From the NCBI GenBank assembly GCA_965262235.1, contig OZ253504.1, positions 2,790,001 to 2,854,000 of the forward strand: a stretch of DNA of 64,000 nucleotides, given 5' to 3'. A program made the position numbers and the translations under genes. Positions 19,308-28,921 of this stretch are shown here, one piece after another. Each line of letters opens with the position of its first letter. Position 1 is the first letter of the stretch. Origin of the DNA: CATQGW01 sp965262235. Its GTDB lineage: Bacteria > Chloroflexota > Dehalococcoidia > Bin125. The notes under the pieces were generated by a model, which did not search any database, was not told the DNA's origin, and saw only the letters and a list, made by a program, of their open reading frames with translations.

Positions 19308-21044
19308 CTACGGCTCGATCGGAACGGTGATCGCCGTGCCCACGCGCACGTCGCCATCGCTGACGATCAGCTGCGCCTCATAGTCGCCGGCGACCGCGGG
19401 TAGCTCCCAGACCTGCCAGCCCGCGCCGTTTGCGCCGCTCAGCGAGCCGGCTTCGACCTCGAAGACGGGCGAGAACAGGATCGGATTCGGCAGGCGCAGT
19501 TCGACGTGGCCGGACTCCAGGAATGCCGCCACCGCGGGCCAGAGATTCGCGTTGGCGCGGTCGGCGGAGACGTTGCTGAGATAGACGCCGCCGAGGCTGT
19601 ACTCCTCGACGGCGGTCAGCTTGAACGCAGCGCTGAAGCGGTTCTCGATCCAGACGGTGACCTGATTGCCGGTCAGATCGGGGTAGGAGAAGGAGACGGT
19701 GCGCGTCGTCTCGTCCCAATGCAAGCCGCTGCTGGCGTTGTCGCGCTGGATGCTGTTGCCTTGCAGCGTGACGCGGCCGCCGGCGACGTAGGGTCCCGTT
19801 TCGCGCACGCTGACGGTGCTGGCGATGCCGAGCGCGGCGCGCTGCGTCGTCGTCGCGAGCGTCCCGCCGCTGCGGACCACTGCGTCCGAGGAGATCGCCA
19901 ACAACACCCTCTCGCGCGGGACGCGGGAGAGCAGCGTCGGCATCGACGCGGCAATCGCAGCGTTGTGGATTGTGGGATCGAGCGGGGGCTCGGCGACGAT
20001 GAAGTCGGCCGCCGCGCCGAGCACGGTCAGGTCGTAGGCCCCCTCGCCGAAGCCGCCGCTGGTCGTGAGCGGGACATGCACGCTGAGCCCGCGGTCGTCG
20101 CGGTGCAGCTGGTCGGCCAGGTCGGTGATGAACGCGGAGAACTGCGAGCGCAGCGCCGGGCTGACGTCGCGGTAGTCGATGTCGACGCCCTCGTACCGAC
20201 CGTTCTGGATCGCGATCTGCACCGCGCCGATGTGGGCGCGGCGTAGTTGGTCGGAGGCGAGGATGTCGTTGATCGTGACGGCCTGATCGGGGCCGGCCCA
20301 GAGCACCGGCCAGACGCTCTGGGTGACGCTGCCGGGAATCGCGAGGACGCCGCCCAGCAGCGAGCCGTCGGGTGCGGGCACCCAACCTTCGAGGTGCACG
20401 ATGGTGAGCGAATCGACCACATCGGCCGAGGGCTCGCTGCCCTGCGGCACGCGCCCGGCGAGCACGTCGCGGAATTGCAGGCGGCGCAGGATCACGATGT
20501 TGTCGGGCGCGTCGTTGAGCGTGATCCGCGCGCTGACGCCGTCGCTGACGAGCTCGGCGGGGCCCAGCCGCACCCAATCTTCGCCGTCCCAGGTGTAGGC
20601 GCCGAGATTGCGCCCGTCCTGGGTGGGCGTCGAGAGCCGAACCGTTAGTTCGATCGGACCGGCGCGTCCGGCCGGCAGGCGTAGGTCGTAGATCGGGCTG
20701 GCCAGGCCGAGCACGTCGGGCACTTCGGGCAACTGGTCGCGCAGCGTGGCCTGGAAGCGAGTGGTCAGTTGCTGGACCGGCGTCTCGCCGGCCTGCTCCT
20801 CTTCGTTGACGCGACCAATCAGGCCCGGCTCGAAGAACAGCACCACGATCGCGGCGGCGAGCAAGCCGCCGAGCAGCAGCACGATCCAGATGCCGGCGCC
20901 GCCGCCGGAGCGGGTCGCCGCTCGTGGGGGCGGCTGCGGGGGGAGCGGTTCACGCTGCGGCTGCGGCTCAAAGGGCGTCTGCGCCGAGGGCGGCGTGTCG
21001 CCCACGCGTCGCGGCGGACCTGAGGAGAACGGGCCGTCGCTCAC
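19308..21044 (-). CDS. Membrane-anchored GH18-like protein lacking the catalytic acid
   Basis: 578 aa. A proline-rich cytosolic N-terminus (~1-48) is followed by one membrane segment (IWIVLLLGGLLAAAIVVLFF, ~51-72) and a large outer domain. Residues ~215-460 resemble the YaaH/GH18 spore-hydrolase fold, including the barrel strand GRYEGVDIDYRDV. Catalytic GH18 enzymes have DxxDxDxE there; this protein has Arg (~292) in place of the acid, so chitinase/muramidase activity is unlikely. A beta-rich tail (~470-578) follows. It overlaps the HtrA-like gene by 4 bp, so the two are coupled. A peptidoglycan- or glycan-binding role is inference. Confidence 0.72.
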   Translation of the reverse strand: MSDGPFSSGPPRRVGDTPPSAQTPFEPQPQREPLPPQPPPRAATRSGGGAGIWIVLLLGGLLAAAIVVLFFEPGLIGRVNEEEQAGETPVQQLTTRFQATLRDQLPEVPDVLGLASPIYDLRLPAGRAGPIELTVRLSTPTQDGRNLGAYTWDGEDWVRLGPAELVSDGVSARITLNDAPDNIVILRRLQFRDVLAGRVPQGSEPSADVVDSLTIVHLEGWVPAPDGSLLGGVLAIPGSVTQSVWPVLWAGPDQAVTINDILASDQLRRAHIGAVQIAIQNGRYEGVDIDYRDVSPALRSQFSAFITDLADQLHRDDRGLSVHVPLTTSGGFGEGAYDLTVLGAAADFIVAEPPLDPTIHNAAIAASMPTLLSRVPRERVLLAISSDAVVRSGGTLATTTQRAALGIASTVSVRETGPYVAGGRVTLQGNSIQRDNASSGLHWDETTRTVSFSYPDLTGNQVTVWIENRFSAAFKLTAVEEYSLGGVYLSNVSADRANANLWPAVAAFLESGHVELRLPNPILFSPVFEVEAGSLSGANGAGWQVWELPAVAGDYEAQLIVSDGDVRVGTAITVPIEP

Positions 21045-22204
21045 GGCAGCCGCAGCTCTGGCGTCAGCACGAGGCTGAACCGTTCATCGTCGCGATGCAC
21101 CACGACGTTGACCGGCACGCCGGGACGCAGCGTGGCAAGCGCGTTCAGATAAGGCGTGTCGGCGTCGATCGTCATGCGGCCGATCTCGAGGATCACGTCG
21201 CCGGGCCGAATCCCGGCGCGGGCGAAGACGCCGCTGCGCTTGATCTCGAGCAGAAACGCGCCCTTGGTCACGGAGAGGCCCAACTGCGCTGCGGCGATCG
21301 GAGTCAGCAGGCGTTCATCGACCACTCCAAACGTTGGCCGCGGGTAGTAGCCGTTCGCCGCGATCGCGCGCGCGATCTCCAGGACGGGATCGATCTGGAT
21401 CGCGAAGCCAACACCGTCCACAAAGTCGCCTTCCCGCGTTGCGCGCGCAATCACGGTAGTGAGCCCGATCACCTCGCCGTCGAGGTTGACGAGCGCGCCA
21501 CCGCTATTGCCATGATTTAGCGCGGCGTCAGTCTGGATCAAGTCTCGCTGGATGTAACGGTCGCGGGAGAACTTGGTGTCGGGTTGGCTGACGATGCCGA
21601 GGGTCATGGCGATCTCCTGGCCAAGCAGGATGTTGCCGACGGCGAGCACCGTCTCACCAGTGTCGAGCTCCCGCGCGGTGCCGAAGGGAGCGGGCAGGAG
21701 GCCGGTCGAATCGACGTGAATCACGGCGACATCCGTGAACGGCGCGTCGCTGCTGATCAGCGTGGCGGTGCGGCGGTCGCCATCCGGCAGCACGACGTCG
21801 ATCCGTTCCATGCCCTCCAGCACGTGAGCCGCAGTGACGATGTTCCCGTCGTCGTCAAGGACGATCCCGGTGCCGAGCGCGGCCGGGCGGTAGACGACCC
21901 CGTCGTCGGAGGTGAGCTCCGCGCCTTCGGCGTCGATCAGCACGATCGAGGGCGCGACGCGCGCGTAGGCCGTGACGACGCGCTGATCGGTCGGCGCCTC
22001 GATGCGTTCGATCACGGCCTCGATCACTGCTTCCTCTTCGTCCCGGTCCGTGGCGCCGTCCGCCTCGAGCACACTGCGCACCACGCGTTCGATCGCCGCG
22101 GGATCCGTCTGCGGCGTGTCGATCAGCAGCAGCGCGATGAGGATCGCGGCGACAGCGCCGGCCACGGCGCCGGCCAGCATCGCAGCTGTCAGGACGGTTC
22201 GCAC
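21041..22204 (-). CDS. HtrA/DegP-like S1C serine protease with PDZ domain
   Basis: 387 aa, GTG start. An N-terminal membrane anchor (LTAAMLAGAVAGAVAAILIALLL) precedes a charged linker and a trypsin-like domain with the full triad: TAAHVLEG (His), DVAVIHVD (Asp) and NHGNSGGAL (Ser). A single PDZ domain occupies ~285-387 (GVFARAGIRPGDVILEIG). It is predicted to act outside the membrane in protein quality control. First gene of a five-gene minus-strand run with the GH18-like protein, rsmD, coaD and a coiled-coil protein; divergent from greA. Confidence 0.92.
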   Translation of the reverse strand: MRTVLTAAMLAGAVAGAVAAILIALLLIDTPQTDPAAIERVVRSVLEADGATDRDEEEAVIEAVIERIEAPTDQRVVTAYARVAPSIVLIDAEGAELTSDDGVVYRPAALGTGIVLDDDGNIVTAAHVLEGMERIDVVLPDGDRRTATLISSDAPFTDVAVIHVDSTGLLPAPFGTARELDTGETVLAVGNILLGQEIAMTLGIVSQPDTKFSRDRYIQRDLIQTDAALNHGNSGGALVNLDGEVIGLTTVIARATREGDFVDGVGFAIQIDPVLEIARAIAANGYYPRPTFGVVDERLLTPIAAAQLGLSVTKGAFLLEIKRSGVFARAGIRPGDVILEIGRMTIDADTPYLNALATLRPGVPVNVVVHRDDERFSLVLTPELRLP

Positions 22205-22296
22205 CTCGACCCCGATCCGGCCGCTCCAAGCGGGGCAGTATGGTAGCTTACCCCCGACTCGCGGCGGGGCCGTGTCTGGCCATCTTTGGAGCGCTC

Positions 22297-22779
22297 GTGA
22301 CCACCCGTAGGAACATTCCCGTGACCCGCGAAGGGCTGGAGCGGCTTCGCGTTGAACTGAGCGATCTCAAGACGCGGCAGCGTCCCGAGGCGGCAGCGCG
22401 GATCCAGCAATCGCGCGAGGATTCGCACGGCGGGCAGTCCGACGGCGAAGGCGAGGAGACCCGCGCTGAGCAGGCGTTCATCGAGGGTCGCATCCGCGAG
22501 CTGGAGATGGTGATCGCTAACGCCGAGCTGATCGACGTGGAGCAGGCGCAGCGGTCCGACACGGTGCAGCTGGGCTCGACGGTCACAGTGCGCCTGAGCC
22601 GGCGCCGCACGGATCTCAAATACATGATCGTCGGCCCGACCGAGGTTGATCCCTCGAACGGCCGGGTCAGCGATGTGTCGCCGGTGGGCAAGGCCTTGCT
22701 CGGCGCGCGCGTCGGTGAAACCGTTGAAGTTCAGGCGCCCGCGGGCCTGCTCAAACTCAGGGTCAAGGCCATCGACTAG
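22297..22779 (+). CDS. greA: Transcription elongation factor GreA
   Basis: 160 aa from the GTG at 22297, with GGAG 6 nt upstream and the normal family length; an earlier ATG at 22240 would add a non-homologous 19-residue leader. The N-terminal coiled coil (REGLERLRVELSDLKTRQRPE) carries the acidic tip GEGEETRAEQAF, which enters the RNA polymerase secondary channel to promote transcript cleavage. The C-terminal FKBP-like domain ends with SPVGKALLGARVGETVEVQAP. Likely co-transcribed with lysS 55 bp downstream. Confidence 0.95.
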   Translation: MTTRRNIPVTREGLERLRVELSDLKTRQRPEAAARIQQSREDSHGGQSDGEGEETRAEQAFIEGRIRELEMVIANAELIDVEQAQRSDTVQLGSTVTVRLSRRRTDLKYMIVGPTEVDPSNGRVSDVSPVGKALLGARVGETVEVQAPAGLLKLRVKAID

Positions 22780-22834
22780 TGATCTGCGGTCTCCCGGCGT
22801 GCGGTCAGGAGGCCGCCGCCGGAGGACGCGACGC

Positions 22835-24346
22835 ATGACCGACTCCACTTCGCCCGACTCGCCGTATCTGCGCGAGATCATCGCCGAACGCAGCAAGCGC
22901 GCCGACGAGCAACGCGCGATGGGCCTGGATCCGTTTCCGCCGCGCACCGGTCGTACGCACACGCTGGCGGAGGCGAGCGAGTTCTTCGTCGCAAGCGAGC
23001 AAGCCGGTGAGCCGGAGCCGACCGAGCCGGTCACCATCGCAGGGCGAGCGCATGCGATTCGCAACATGGGGCGGATCGCGTTCATCGATCTTGAGGATGA
23101 CAGCGGCGCACTGCAGGTGCTGGCCAGCCGGCGGGCGCTGGGCGACGCCTGGGACCGGATCGACAGTTTCGACCTCGGTGATTTCATCGAGTCGACGGGC
23201 AAGATGATCCGCTCGCGGCGCGGCGAGGTGTCGCTGCAGGCCGCCGATCTCCGCCCGCTGGCCAAGGCGCTGCGGCCGCCGCCCGAGAAATACCACGGGC
23301 TGCGCGACCAGGAGCAGCGCTACCGCCGTCGCTACGTCGACCTGATGGCGAACCCGGAGGCAAAGCACGTGCTGCGTACCCGTTCGCAGATCATCGCCGA
23401 GATGCGGCGCTTCATGGAAGGGCGCGGGTTCATCGAGGTCGAGACGCCGGTGCTGCAGAGCGAGGCGGGCGGAGCGGCGGCGCGCCCGTTTCTGACCCAC
23501 CTGAACGCGCTCGATGAGCCGCGCCAGCTGCGAATTTCGCTGGAGCTGCATCTCAAGCGGCTGATCGTTGGGGGCTTCGACCGGGTCTACGAAATCGGGC
23601 GGGTGTTCCGCAACGAGGGTATCGGCAACCGCTGGAATCCTGAATTCACGATGCTCGAGTCCTACCAGGCGTACGCCGACTATCACGATGTGGCGGAGAT
23701 GGTCGAGGCGAGCCTCGAGCAGATTGCCCGCGCCGTCACCGGCTCGACGCGCGTGCCGTGGCGCGAGACAGAGATCGATTTCACGCCGCCATTCGAGCGC
23801 GTCACGATGGTCAACGCGGTTCGGGAACATGCGGGGGTCGACTTCCGCGAGTTCGACACGGTCGAGGCGATGAGCGGCCTGCTGCGCGAGCGCGGAATCA
23901 CGGTCCCGCCCGACGCGGGTTGGGGCAAGCTGTTCGACGAACTGGTTTCGGAGTTGGTCGAGCCGCACCTGCAGCAGCCGACGTTCCTGCTTGATTACCC
24001 GGTCGCGATCTCGCCGCTGGCCAAGCGGACGCCGGCTGATCCAAATCTGGTCGAGCGGTTCGAGCTGTTTGTGGGCGGCTGGGAGCTGGCCAACGCATAC
24101 ACGGAACTCAACGACCCGGTCGATCAGCGCGAGCGGTTTGAGCAGCAGCTGCGCCTGCGTGAGGCGGGCGATGAAGAGGTGGAGCTGCTCGACGAGGACT
24201 TCCTGGTCGCGCTGGAGCACGGGATGCCGCCGACGGGCGGTCTGGGGATGGGGATGGACCGTCTGGCGATGCTGCTGACCGATTCGCAGTCGATTCGCGA
24301 TGTGATCCTGTTCCCGCAGATGCGGGCGCTGGGATCGGAGCGGTGA
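22835..24346 (+). CDS. lysS: Lysyl-tRNA synthetase, class II
   Basis: 503 aa from the ATG at 22835, with GGAGG 9 nt upstream. The OB-fold anticodon domain (~65-170, GRAHAIRNMGRIAFIDLEDD) precedes the class II catalytic core. Motif 2 is FRNEGIGNRWNPEFTMLES and motif 3 is GLGMGMDRLAMLLTDS. The IGNRWNPEF wording differs from the usual IS/DxxHNPEF but keeps the functional residues. Ends 10 bp before a convergent gene. Confidence 0.96.
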   Translation: MTDSTSPDSPYLREIIAERSKRADEQRAMGLDPFPPRTGRTHTLAEASEFFVASEQAGEPEPTEPVTIAGRAHAIRNMGRIAFIDLEDDSGALQVLASRRALGDAWDRIDSFDLGDFIESTGKMIRSRRGEVSLQAADLRPLAKALRPPPEKYHGLRDQEQRYRRRYVDLMANPEAKHVLRTRSQIIAEMRRFMEGRGFIEVETPVLQSEAGGAAARPFLTHLNALDEPRQLRISLELHLKRLIVGGFDRVYEIGRVFRNEGIGNRWNPEFTMLESYQAYADYHDVAEMVEASLEQIARAVTGSTRVPWRETEIDFTPPFERVTMVNAVREHAGVDFREFDTVEAMSGLLRERGITVPPDAGWGKLFDELVSELVEPHLQQPTFLLDYPVAISPLAKRTPADPNLVERFELFVGGWELANAYTELNDPVDQRERFEQQLRLREAGDEEVELLDEDFLVALEHGMPPTGGLGMGMDRLAMLLTDSQSIRDVILFPQMRALGSER

Positions 24347-24355
24347 GCGAATGCC

Positions 24356-24658
24356 TCAGGTCAGCACGGCCAGGAGGATGCCCACAGCGATCGCAGTCAC
24401 GCCGACGTAAAGCGCCAGCATGAGCCCGACCCACGCGAGCATCTGCTGGTTGTGCCGGGCTTCACGATCCGCGGCGTCGCGCAGCACGCGGTTTACGGCT
24501 CGCTCGATTGCGCGCTCGATGTCTGAGCGGGGCGCGAGCGGTTCGAGCTGATCGTCGAAGGTGTCCTGGAGCACGTCCGCGAATTCGGCGGCCTGCGCTT
24601 CGTGGACGCCTCCGCGCGAGAGGACGCTCTGGAACCGAAGCTTGTCGATCAGCGCCAT
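24356..24658 (-). CDS. Small C-terminally anchored coiled-coil protein, paralogue A
   Basis: 100 aa. A helical N-terminal domain (IDKLRFQSVLSRGGVHEAQA) is followed by a charged amphipathic helix and one C-terminal membrane segment (WVGLMLALYVGVTAIAVGIL). The closest general resemblance is to the CCDC90/DUF1640 type of tail-anchored coiled coil. It is a tandem duplicate of the gene at 24711; the last ~40 residues are nearly identical in the two. Function unknown. Confidence 0.75.
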   Translation of the reverse strand: MALIDKLRFQSVLSRGGVHEAQAAEFADVLQDTFDDQLEPLAPRSDIERAIERAVNRVLRDAADREARHNQQMLAWVGLMLALYVGVTAIAVGILLAVLT

Positions 24659-24710
24659 CGCGTGACTATCCGTTCCGGCCGCAGCATCAGGTCCCAGCCA
24701 ATGCGGAGCC

Positions 24711-25001
24711 TCACGTGAGCACGGCGAGGAGAATCGCGACAGCGATCGCGGTCATGCCGACGTAAAGCACCAGCATGAGCCCGACCCACGCGAGCATCTG
24801 CTGGTTGTGCCGAGCTTCGCGATCCGCGTTGTCTGCCCTCAGCTGTTCACGCAGAATCACCAGGTCATCAGTACGCGCCACGCGACCCAGCTGATTGTCG
24901 AAGGTGTCCTGGAGGGCTTCCGCGAATTCAGTCGCCTGCGCTTCGTGGACGCCTCCACGCGAGAGGACGCTCTGGGAGCGAAGCTTGTCGATTAGCCCCA
25001 T
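24711..25001 (-). CDS. Small C-terminally anchored coiled-coil protein, paralogue B
   Basis: 96 aa from the ATG at 25001, which has GGAG upstream; the open frame extends earlier but without a ribosome site. Same layout as its neighbour: MGLIDKLRSQSVLSRGGVHE, a charged helix and a C-terminal membrane anchor. The middle differs (TDDLVILREQLRADNADREA), so the two may form hetero-oligomers through their coils. Function unknown. Confidence 0.75.
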   Translation of the reverse strand: MGLIDKLRSQSVLSRGGVHEAQATEFAEALQDTFDNQLGRVARTDDLVILREQLRADNADREARHNQQMLAWVGLMLVLYVGMTAIAVAILLAVLT

Positions 25002-25055
25002 GCCTGCTCCACGCCTGTCGCTTTGCGGCATGATACAGGGTAAACGAGTACTCCG

Positions 25056-26315
25056 CTACGCCTCGCGGGTGACGCCCGACGCGACCAGGTCGTCGATCTG
25101 CTCGACCTTGAAGCCGAGTTCGCTCAGGATCTGACGGGTCTCGGTGGCGAACTGCTTGGTGGCTGGTTGGGGCTGGAAGCCCTCGGCGTCCATCGCGACG
25201 GGCGGTGAGAGGATTCGGATCGGGCCGAGCTGGGGGTGATCCAGGTCGTGGATCATGTGGTTGGCGACGGGTTGGGGATCGTCAAGCAGCTCGAAGGGGA
25301 GCAGCACGCGAGAGACGGGGACGCCGGCCTCGGCCAACACGGCCTCCCAATGCGCGGTCGGGCGTGCGAGCACGATCGCTTCGGCGCGCACGCGGAGGTC
25401 TTCGTAGTGCGCCTCGTGGTTGTTCGGGTCGTCGCCGCTGTAGTCGTCCTCCAGGCCGATGGCGCGGCTGAAGGCGGCGCGCAGACGGGTGCTGCCGCAG
25501 GCGACGGCGAGCCAGCCATCGGCGGTCGTGTACGTGCGGAAGTAGATGTCGGCCATGATTCTCGCGCGGGCCGAGGGCTGCGCCATGCGCTGCTCCGCGT
25601 AGGAGGCGCCGCGCTCGCGCAGTGCGGCGAGCTCCAGCCGCGACTCCTCGTGGATCGGGCCGTCGGTCGACTCGACGCGCATCATCTGGTTGTTGTTCAG
25701 CGTCATCGCGGCCTGCATCAGCGAGCCGTGAACCTCGGCGCCCTCCCCGGTCACCGTGCGCCGCAGCAGCGCGGCGGCGACGCCGAACGCCATCGACATC
25801 GAGCACATGTAGTCGGCGGCGACGGGGTCGCCGGAGGCCGGGCGTCCGTCGGTGGCGCGCCCGTTGGCGACCATCAGCCCGCTGCGGGCCTGGACGACGA
25901 TGTCCATGCCGCCGAGCTTGGCGTCGGGTCCGCGGCGTCCGAAGGCGGTGACGGAGCCGATCACGAGGCGCGGGTAGCGCTTGCGCAGCGTGGCTGGGTC
26001 GAGTCCGAGCTGTTCGTCGAGGCCGGGGCGGAAGTTCATCAGCGCGACGTCTGCGTCGCGCAGCAGGGCGTGGATGACCTCCTGTGCGCCCTCGTGACGC
26101 AGCGCCAGCGGCAGCGAACGCTTGCCGCGGTTGCGCGAGATGAAGGTGCGCGTCTCGCCCTCGGCGAGCTGGCCGAGGCGGCGCGTGGGGTCGCCCTCGA
26201 GAGACTCGATCTTGATCACGTCCGCGCCGCCCTCGGAGAGCAGCTGGGCGCAGAACGGGATGGCGACGAACTGCCCGAACTCGACGACGCGGATCCCGGC
26301 GAATGGCTGTGTCAT
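25056..26315 (-). CDS. Family III CoA-transferase (CaiB/BaiF type)
   Basis: 419 aa. Family III enzymes move CoA between carboxylic acids through an enzyme-bound aspartyl anhydride. The opening GIRVVEFGQFVAIPFCAQLLSEGGADVIKIE-type pattern is classic, and the nucleophilic Asp is in LGGMDIVVQARSGL. Length is normal. It stands alone between the small paralogues and divergently placed priA, so the substrate cannot be guessed from context. Many organisms with catabolic lifestyles carry numerous copies. Confidence 0.93.
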   Translation of the reverse strand: MTQPFAGIRVVEFGQFVAIPFCAQLLSEGGADVIKIESLEGDPTRRLGQLAEGETRTFISRNRGKRSLPLALRHEGAQEVIHALLRDADVALMNFRPGLDEQLGLDPATLRKRYPRLVIGSVTAFGRRGPDAKLGGMDIVVQARSGLMVANGRATDGRPASGDPVAADYMCSMSMAFGVAAALLRRTVTGEGAEVHGSLMQAAMTLNNNQMMRVESTDGPIHEESRLELAALRERGASYAEQRMAQPSARARIMADIYFRTYTTADGWLAVACGSTRLRAAFSRAIGLEDDYSGDDPNNHEAHYEDLRVRAEAIVLARPTAHWEAVLAEAGVPVSRVLLPFELLDDPQPVANHMIHDLDHPQLGPIRILSPPVAMDAEGFQPQPATKQFATETRQILSELGFKVEQIDDLVASGVTREA

Positions 26316-26394
26316 AGGCCTGTGAAGCTACCAGAGGATCGCGCGCCAGCTTCTACGCTGAGGCTCGAACCGTATCAGCGAGGTTGGGCGATCC

Positions 26395-28917
26395 GTGGAC
26401 GAGCGTCCGCTCTATGCAGATGTCGCGGTGGGCCCCGGCGGCCCGCAGCATCAGACGTTTACCTGGCTGGTCCCAGAGGGGATGGACGTGCAGCGGGGCT
26501 CGGCGGTGGTCGCGCCGTGGCGGGATGCGTTTGTGCTGGGGATCGTGGTGAGGCTGACGCGTTCGACGGAGGTCGACGCGCCACGGCCGATCGAGCGGGT
26601 GATCGGCGCGGGACCGCTGCTGAGCGCGGAGCAGCTGGAGATCGCCGAGTGGATGGCAGAGCGGTATCTGGCGCCGCTGTTCAGCGTGATCGCGCTGTTT
26701 CTGCCGCCGGGGACGGGGACCCGTCCGCGGAAGCACCCGTCGGCGGTTGAGCGCGTGATCCCGGAGCCGCCGGCGGGCCAACCGCATCTCTCCGTCGCGC
26801 TGAGCGCCGCGGAGCTCGGGCGGCTGATCGACGAGTGGCCGCGGAGCAAGTCGTCGCGTCCGGCGAATCTGCTCGAGCGGCTGTCGGACGGGGTGGTTGA
26901 TGCCGCAGAGGCGGCGCGCGTGCTGGGCGGCCCGGTCCAGCTCGACGGCTGGCTGCGGTCGACCGCGTTCGCGCGTCGCGACGGCGAGAGTCTGGCGCTC
27001 AAGGTCCCGGCTGAGGACGCGCAGGCCGCGGCGGCAGCGCTCAAGCGGACGGCGGCGGAGCGTCGGCAGCTGGAGCTGCTGCGCGTGCTCGCCGACGGTG
27101 AGCGTGTGGAGCGGGACGCGCGCAAGGAAAGCTCCGCGACGCGTGTCGACGTCGAGGCGCTGATCGGTCGGGGCGTGATCGAGCGGCGAATCTCGGGGCC
27201 GACGTCGCCCGAGCCGGCCGAGCCGAAGCCTGCGCCGACGCTGACCGACGACCAGCGTCGGGCCGCAGATGCGATCGAGGCGGCGCTCGCGGGTGCGCGC
27301 GCGGCTCGGGGCCAGCCGCGGCGGGCGGAGCGGGCCGCGCGCTCGTTTCTGCTGCGCGGCGTAACGGGCAGCGGGAAGACTGAGGTGTACCTGTCGGCGA
27401 CGGAGAACGCGCTGGCGCACGGCGAGTGCGTGATCGTGCTCGTGCCGGAGATCGCGCTGGCGCCGCAGACGGTGGCGCGATTTGAGGCGCGCTTCCCGGG
27501 ACGGGTGGCGGTGCGTCACTCGGCGCTGCCCGAGCGCGAGGCGCGCGAGCAGTGGCGGCAGGTCTACGCGGGTGAGAAGCCGATTCTGATCGGCGCGCGC
27601 TCGGCGCTGTTCGGGCCGCTGGGCGGTCCGCTGGTCGGTCAGAAGGGAAATTTGGGCCTGATCGTGATCGACGAGGAGCACGAGTGGACCTACAAGCAGT
27701 CGGAGCCGCACCCGCGCTACCACGCTCGCGCGGTGGCGTTGGAGATGGCGGCGGCGCTGGGCGCGGTCGTGGTGCTGGGCTCGGCGACGCCGGATGTGGT
27801 GAGCATGTGGGAGGCGCGCTCGCGTCGGCACCAGCTGCTGGAGCTGCCCGCGCGGGTTGAATCGGGAGCGACGGGCGTGCCGATGGAGGTTCAGCTGCCT
27901 GCGGTCGAGATCGTCGATCTGCGCGAGGAGCTGAGCCGCGGGAACCGCTCGATCTTCAGCACGGCGCTCGCAGAGGCGATCGGCCAGGCGCTGGGCAAGG
28001 ATGAGCAAGCACTGCTGTTTCTCAACCGACGGGGGCTGGCGGCGTACGTCTGCCGAGCCTGCGGGGAGGCGGTGGAGTGTCCCGACTGCCAGATGGCGAT
28101 GACGCTGCACCGGGCCGGCCCGGTGCTGCGCTGTCACCAATGTGGGCGGCGGCAGCAGCCCATGCAGACCTGCCCCTCGTGCGGGGATGCCCGCGTGCGG
28201 CCGATGAGCTTCGGCGCGCAGCGCCTGGAGGACGAGCTGCGCGCCCGATTCGGCGGCGTGGCGGTGAGCCGCTGGGATCGCGATACGACGCGAGCAGCGG
28301 GCGGGCACGAGCGGATCCTGGAGGAGTTTGCGAGCGGGCGGACGCGGGTGCTGATCGGCACGCAGATGATCGCGAAGGGGCTGGACATTCCTGCGGTCAC
28401 GGTCGCGGGGGTGATCAACGCTGACCTGTCGCTGCGGGTCGCCGACTTCACGGCGGCGGAGCGAACCTTTCAGCTACTGACGCAGGTGGCGGGACGGGCG
28501 GGGCGCGGGCGGACGCCGGGGCGGGTGATCATCCAGACCTATGCGCCCGATCACTACGCGGTGCAGGCCGCCGCGGCGCACGACTACGACGGCTTCTACG
28601 AGGCGGAGATGCGGCTGCGTGCGCCGCTGGACTACCCGCCGTTCGGACGGCTCGCGCGGGTCACGTGCAGCGACCGCACGGCTGCCGGGGCGGACCGGAC
28701 GGCCGGGCGTCTGGTGATCGAGCTGCGGCGTGCGGCGGCGCGGCTCGATGCTGCGCCGCCGGAGATCATCGGGCCGTCGGAGGCGTGGCCGGCGCGCCTG
28801 CGGGGCCAGCATCGGCGGCAGATCGTGCTGCGCGGGGCCGATCCGGGGCCGCTGCTGCGCTCGCTCGAGCTGCCGCGCGGGTGTGTGGTGGAGATCGATC
28901 CCGTCGGGCTGCTGTAG
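26395..28917 (+). CDS. priA: Primosomal replication-restart helicase PriA
   Basis: 840 aa, GTG start with only a weak ribosome site. The N-terminal 3'-DNA-binding domain begins YADVAVGPGGPQHQTFTWLVPEG. The helicase core has Walker A GVTGSGKTEVYL, the Walker B/DEAH-type box VIDEEH, and LGSATPDVVSMW. Eight cysteines of the two zinc sites are present as four CxxC pairs (CRAC, CPDC, CHQC, CPSC), so this is a complete PriA and not the degenerate form seen in some high-GC lineages. It reloads the replisome at stalled forks. Confidence 0.95.
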   Translation: MDERPLYADVAVGPGGPQHQTFTWLVPEGMDVQRGSAVVAPWRDAFVLGIVVRLTRSTEVDAPRPIERVIGAGPLLSAEQLEIAEWMAERYLAPLFSVIALFLPPGTGTRPRKHPSAVERVIPEPPAGQPHLSVALSAAELGRLIDEWPRSKSSRPANLLERLSDGVVDAAEAARVLGGPVQLDGWLRSTAFARRDGESLALKVPAEDAQAAAAALKRTAAERRQLELLRVLADGERVERDARKESSATRVDVEALIGRGVIERRISGPTSPEPAEPKPAPTLTDDQRRAADAIEAALAGARAARGQPRRAERAARSFLLRGVTGSGKTEVYLSATENALAHGECVIVLVPEIALAPQTVARFEARFPGRVAVRHSALPEREAREQWRQVYAGEKPILIGARSALFGPLGGPLVGQKGNLGLIVIDEEHEWTYKQSEPHPRYHARAVALEMAAALGAVVVLGSATPDVVSMWEARSRRHQLLELPARVESGATGVPMEVQLPAVEIVDLREELSRGNRSIFSTALAEAIGQALGKDEQALLFLNRRGLAAYVCRACGEAVECPDCQMAMTLHRAGPVLRCHQCGRRQQPMQTCPSCGDARVRPMSFGAQRLEDELRARFGGVAVSRWDRDTTRAAGGHERILEEFASGRTRVLIGTQMIAKGLDIPAVTVAGVINADLSLRVADFTAAERTFQLLTQVAGRAGRGRTPGRVIIQTYAPDHYAVQAAAAHDYDGFYEAEMRLRAPLDYPPFGRLARVTCSDRTAAGADRTAGRLVIELRRAAARLDAAPPEIIGPSEAWPARLRGQHRRQIVLRGADPGPLLRSLELPRGCVVEIDPVGLL

Positions 28918-28921
28918 CGCG

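Noticed and set aside
25236..26750. 504-codon plus-strand frame across the CoA-transferase gene and priA
   Set aside because: It is a shadow of the CoA-transferase and runs into the priA start region in another frame.
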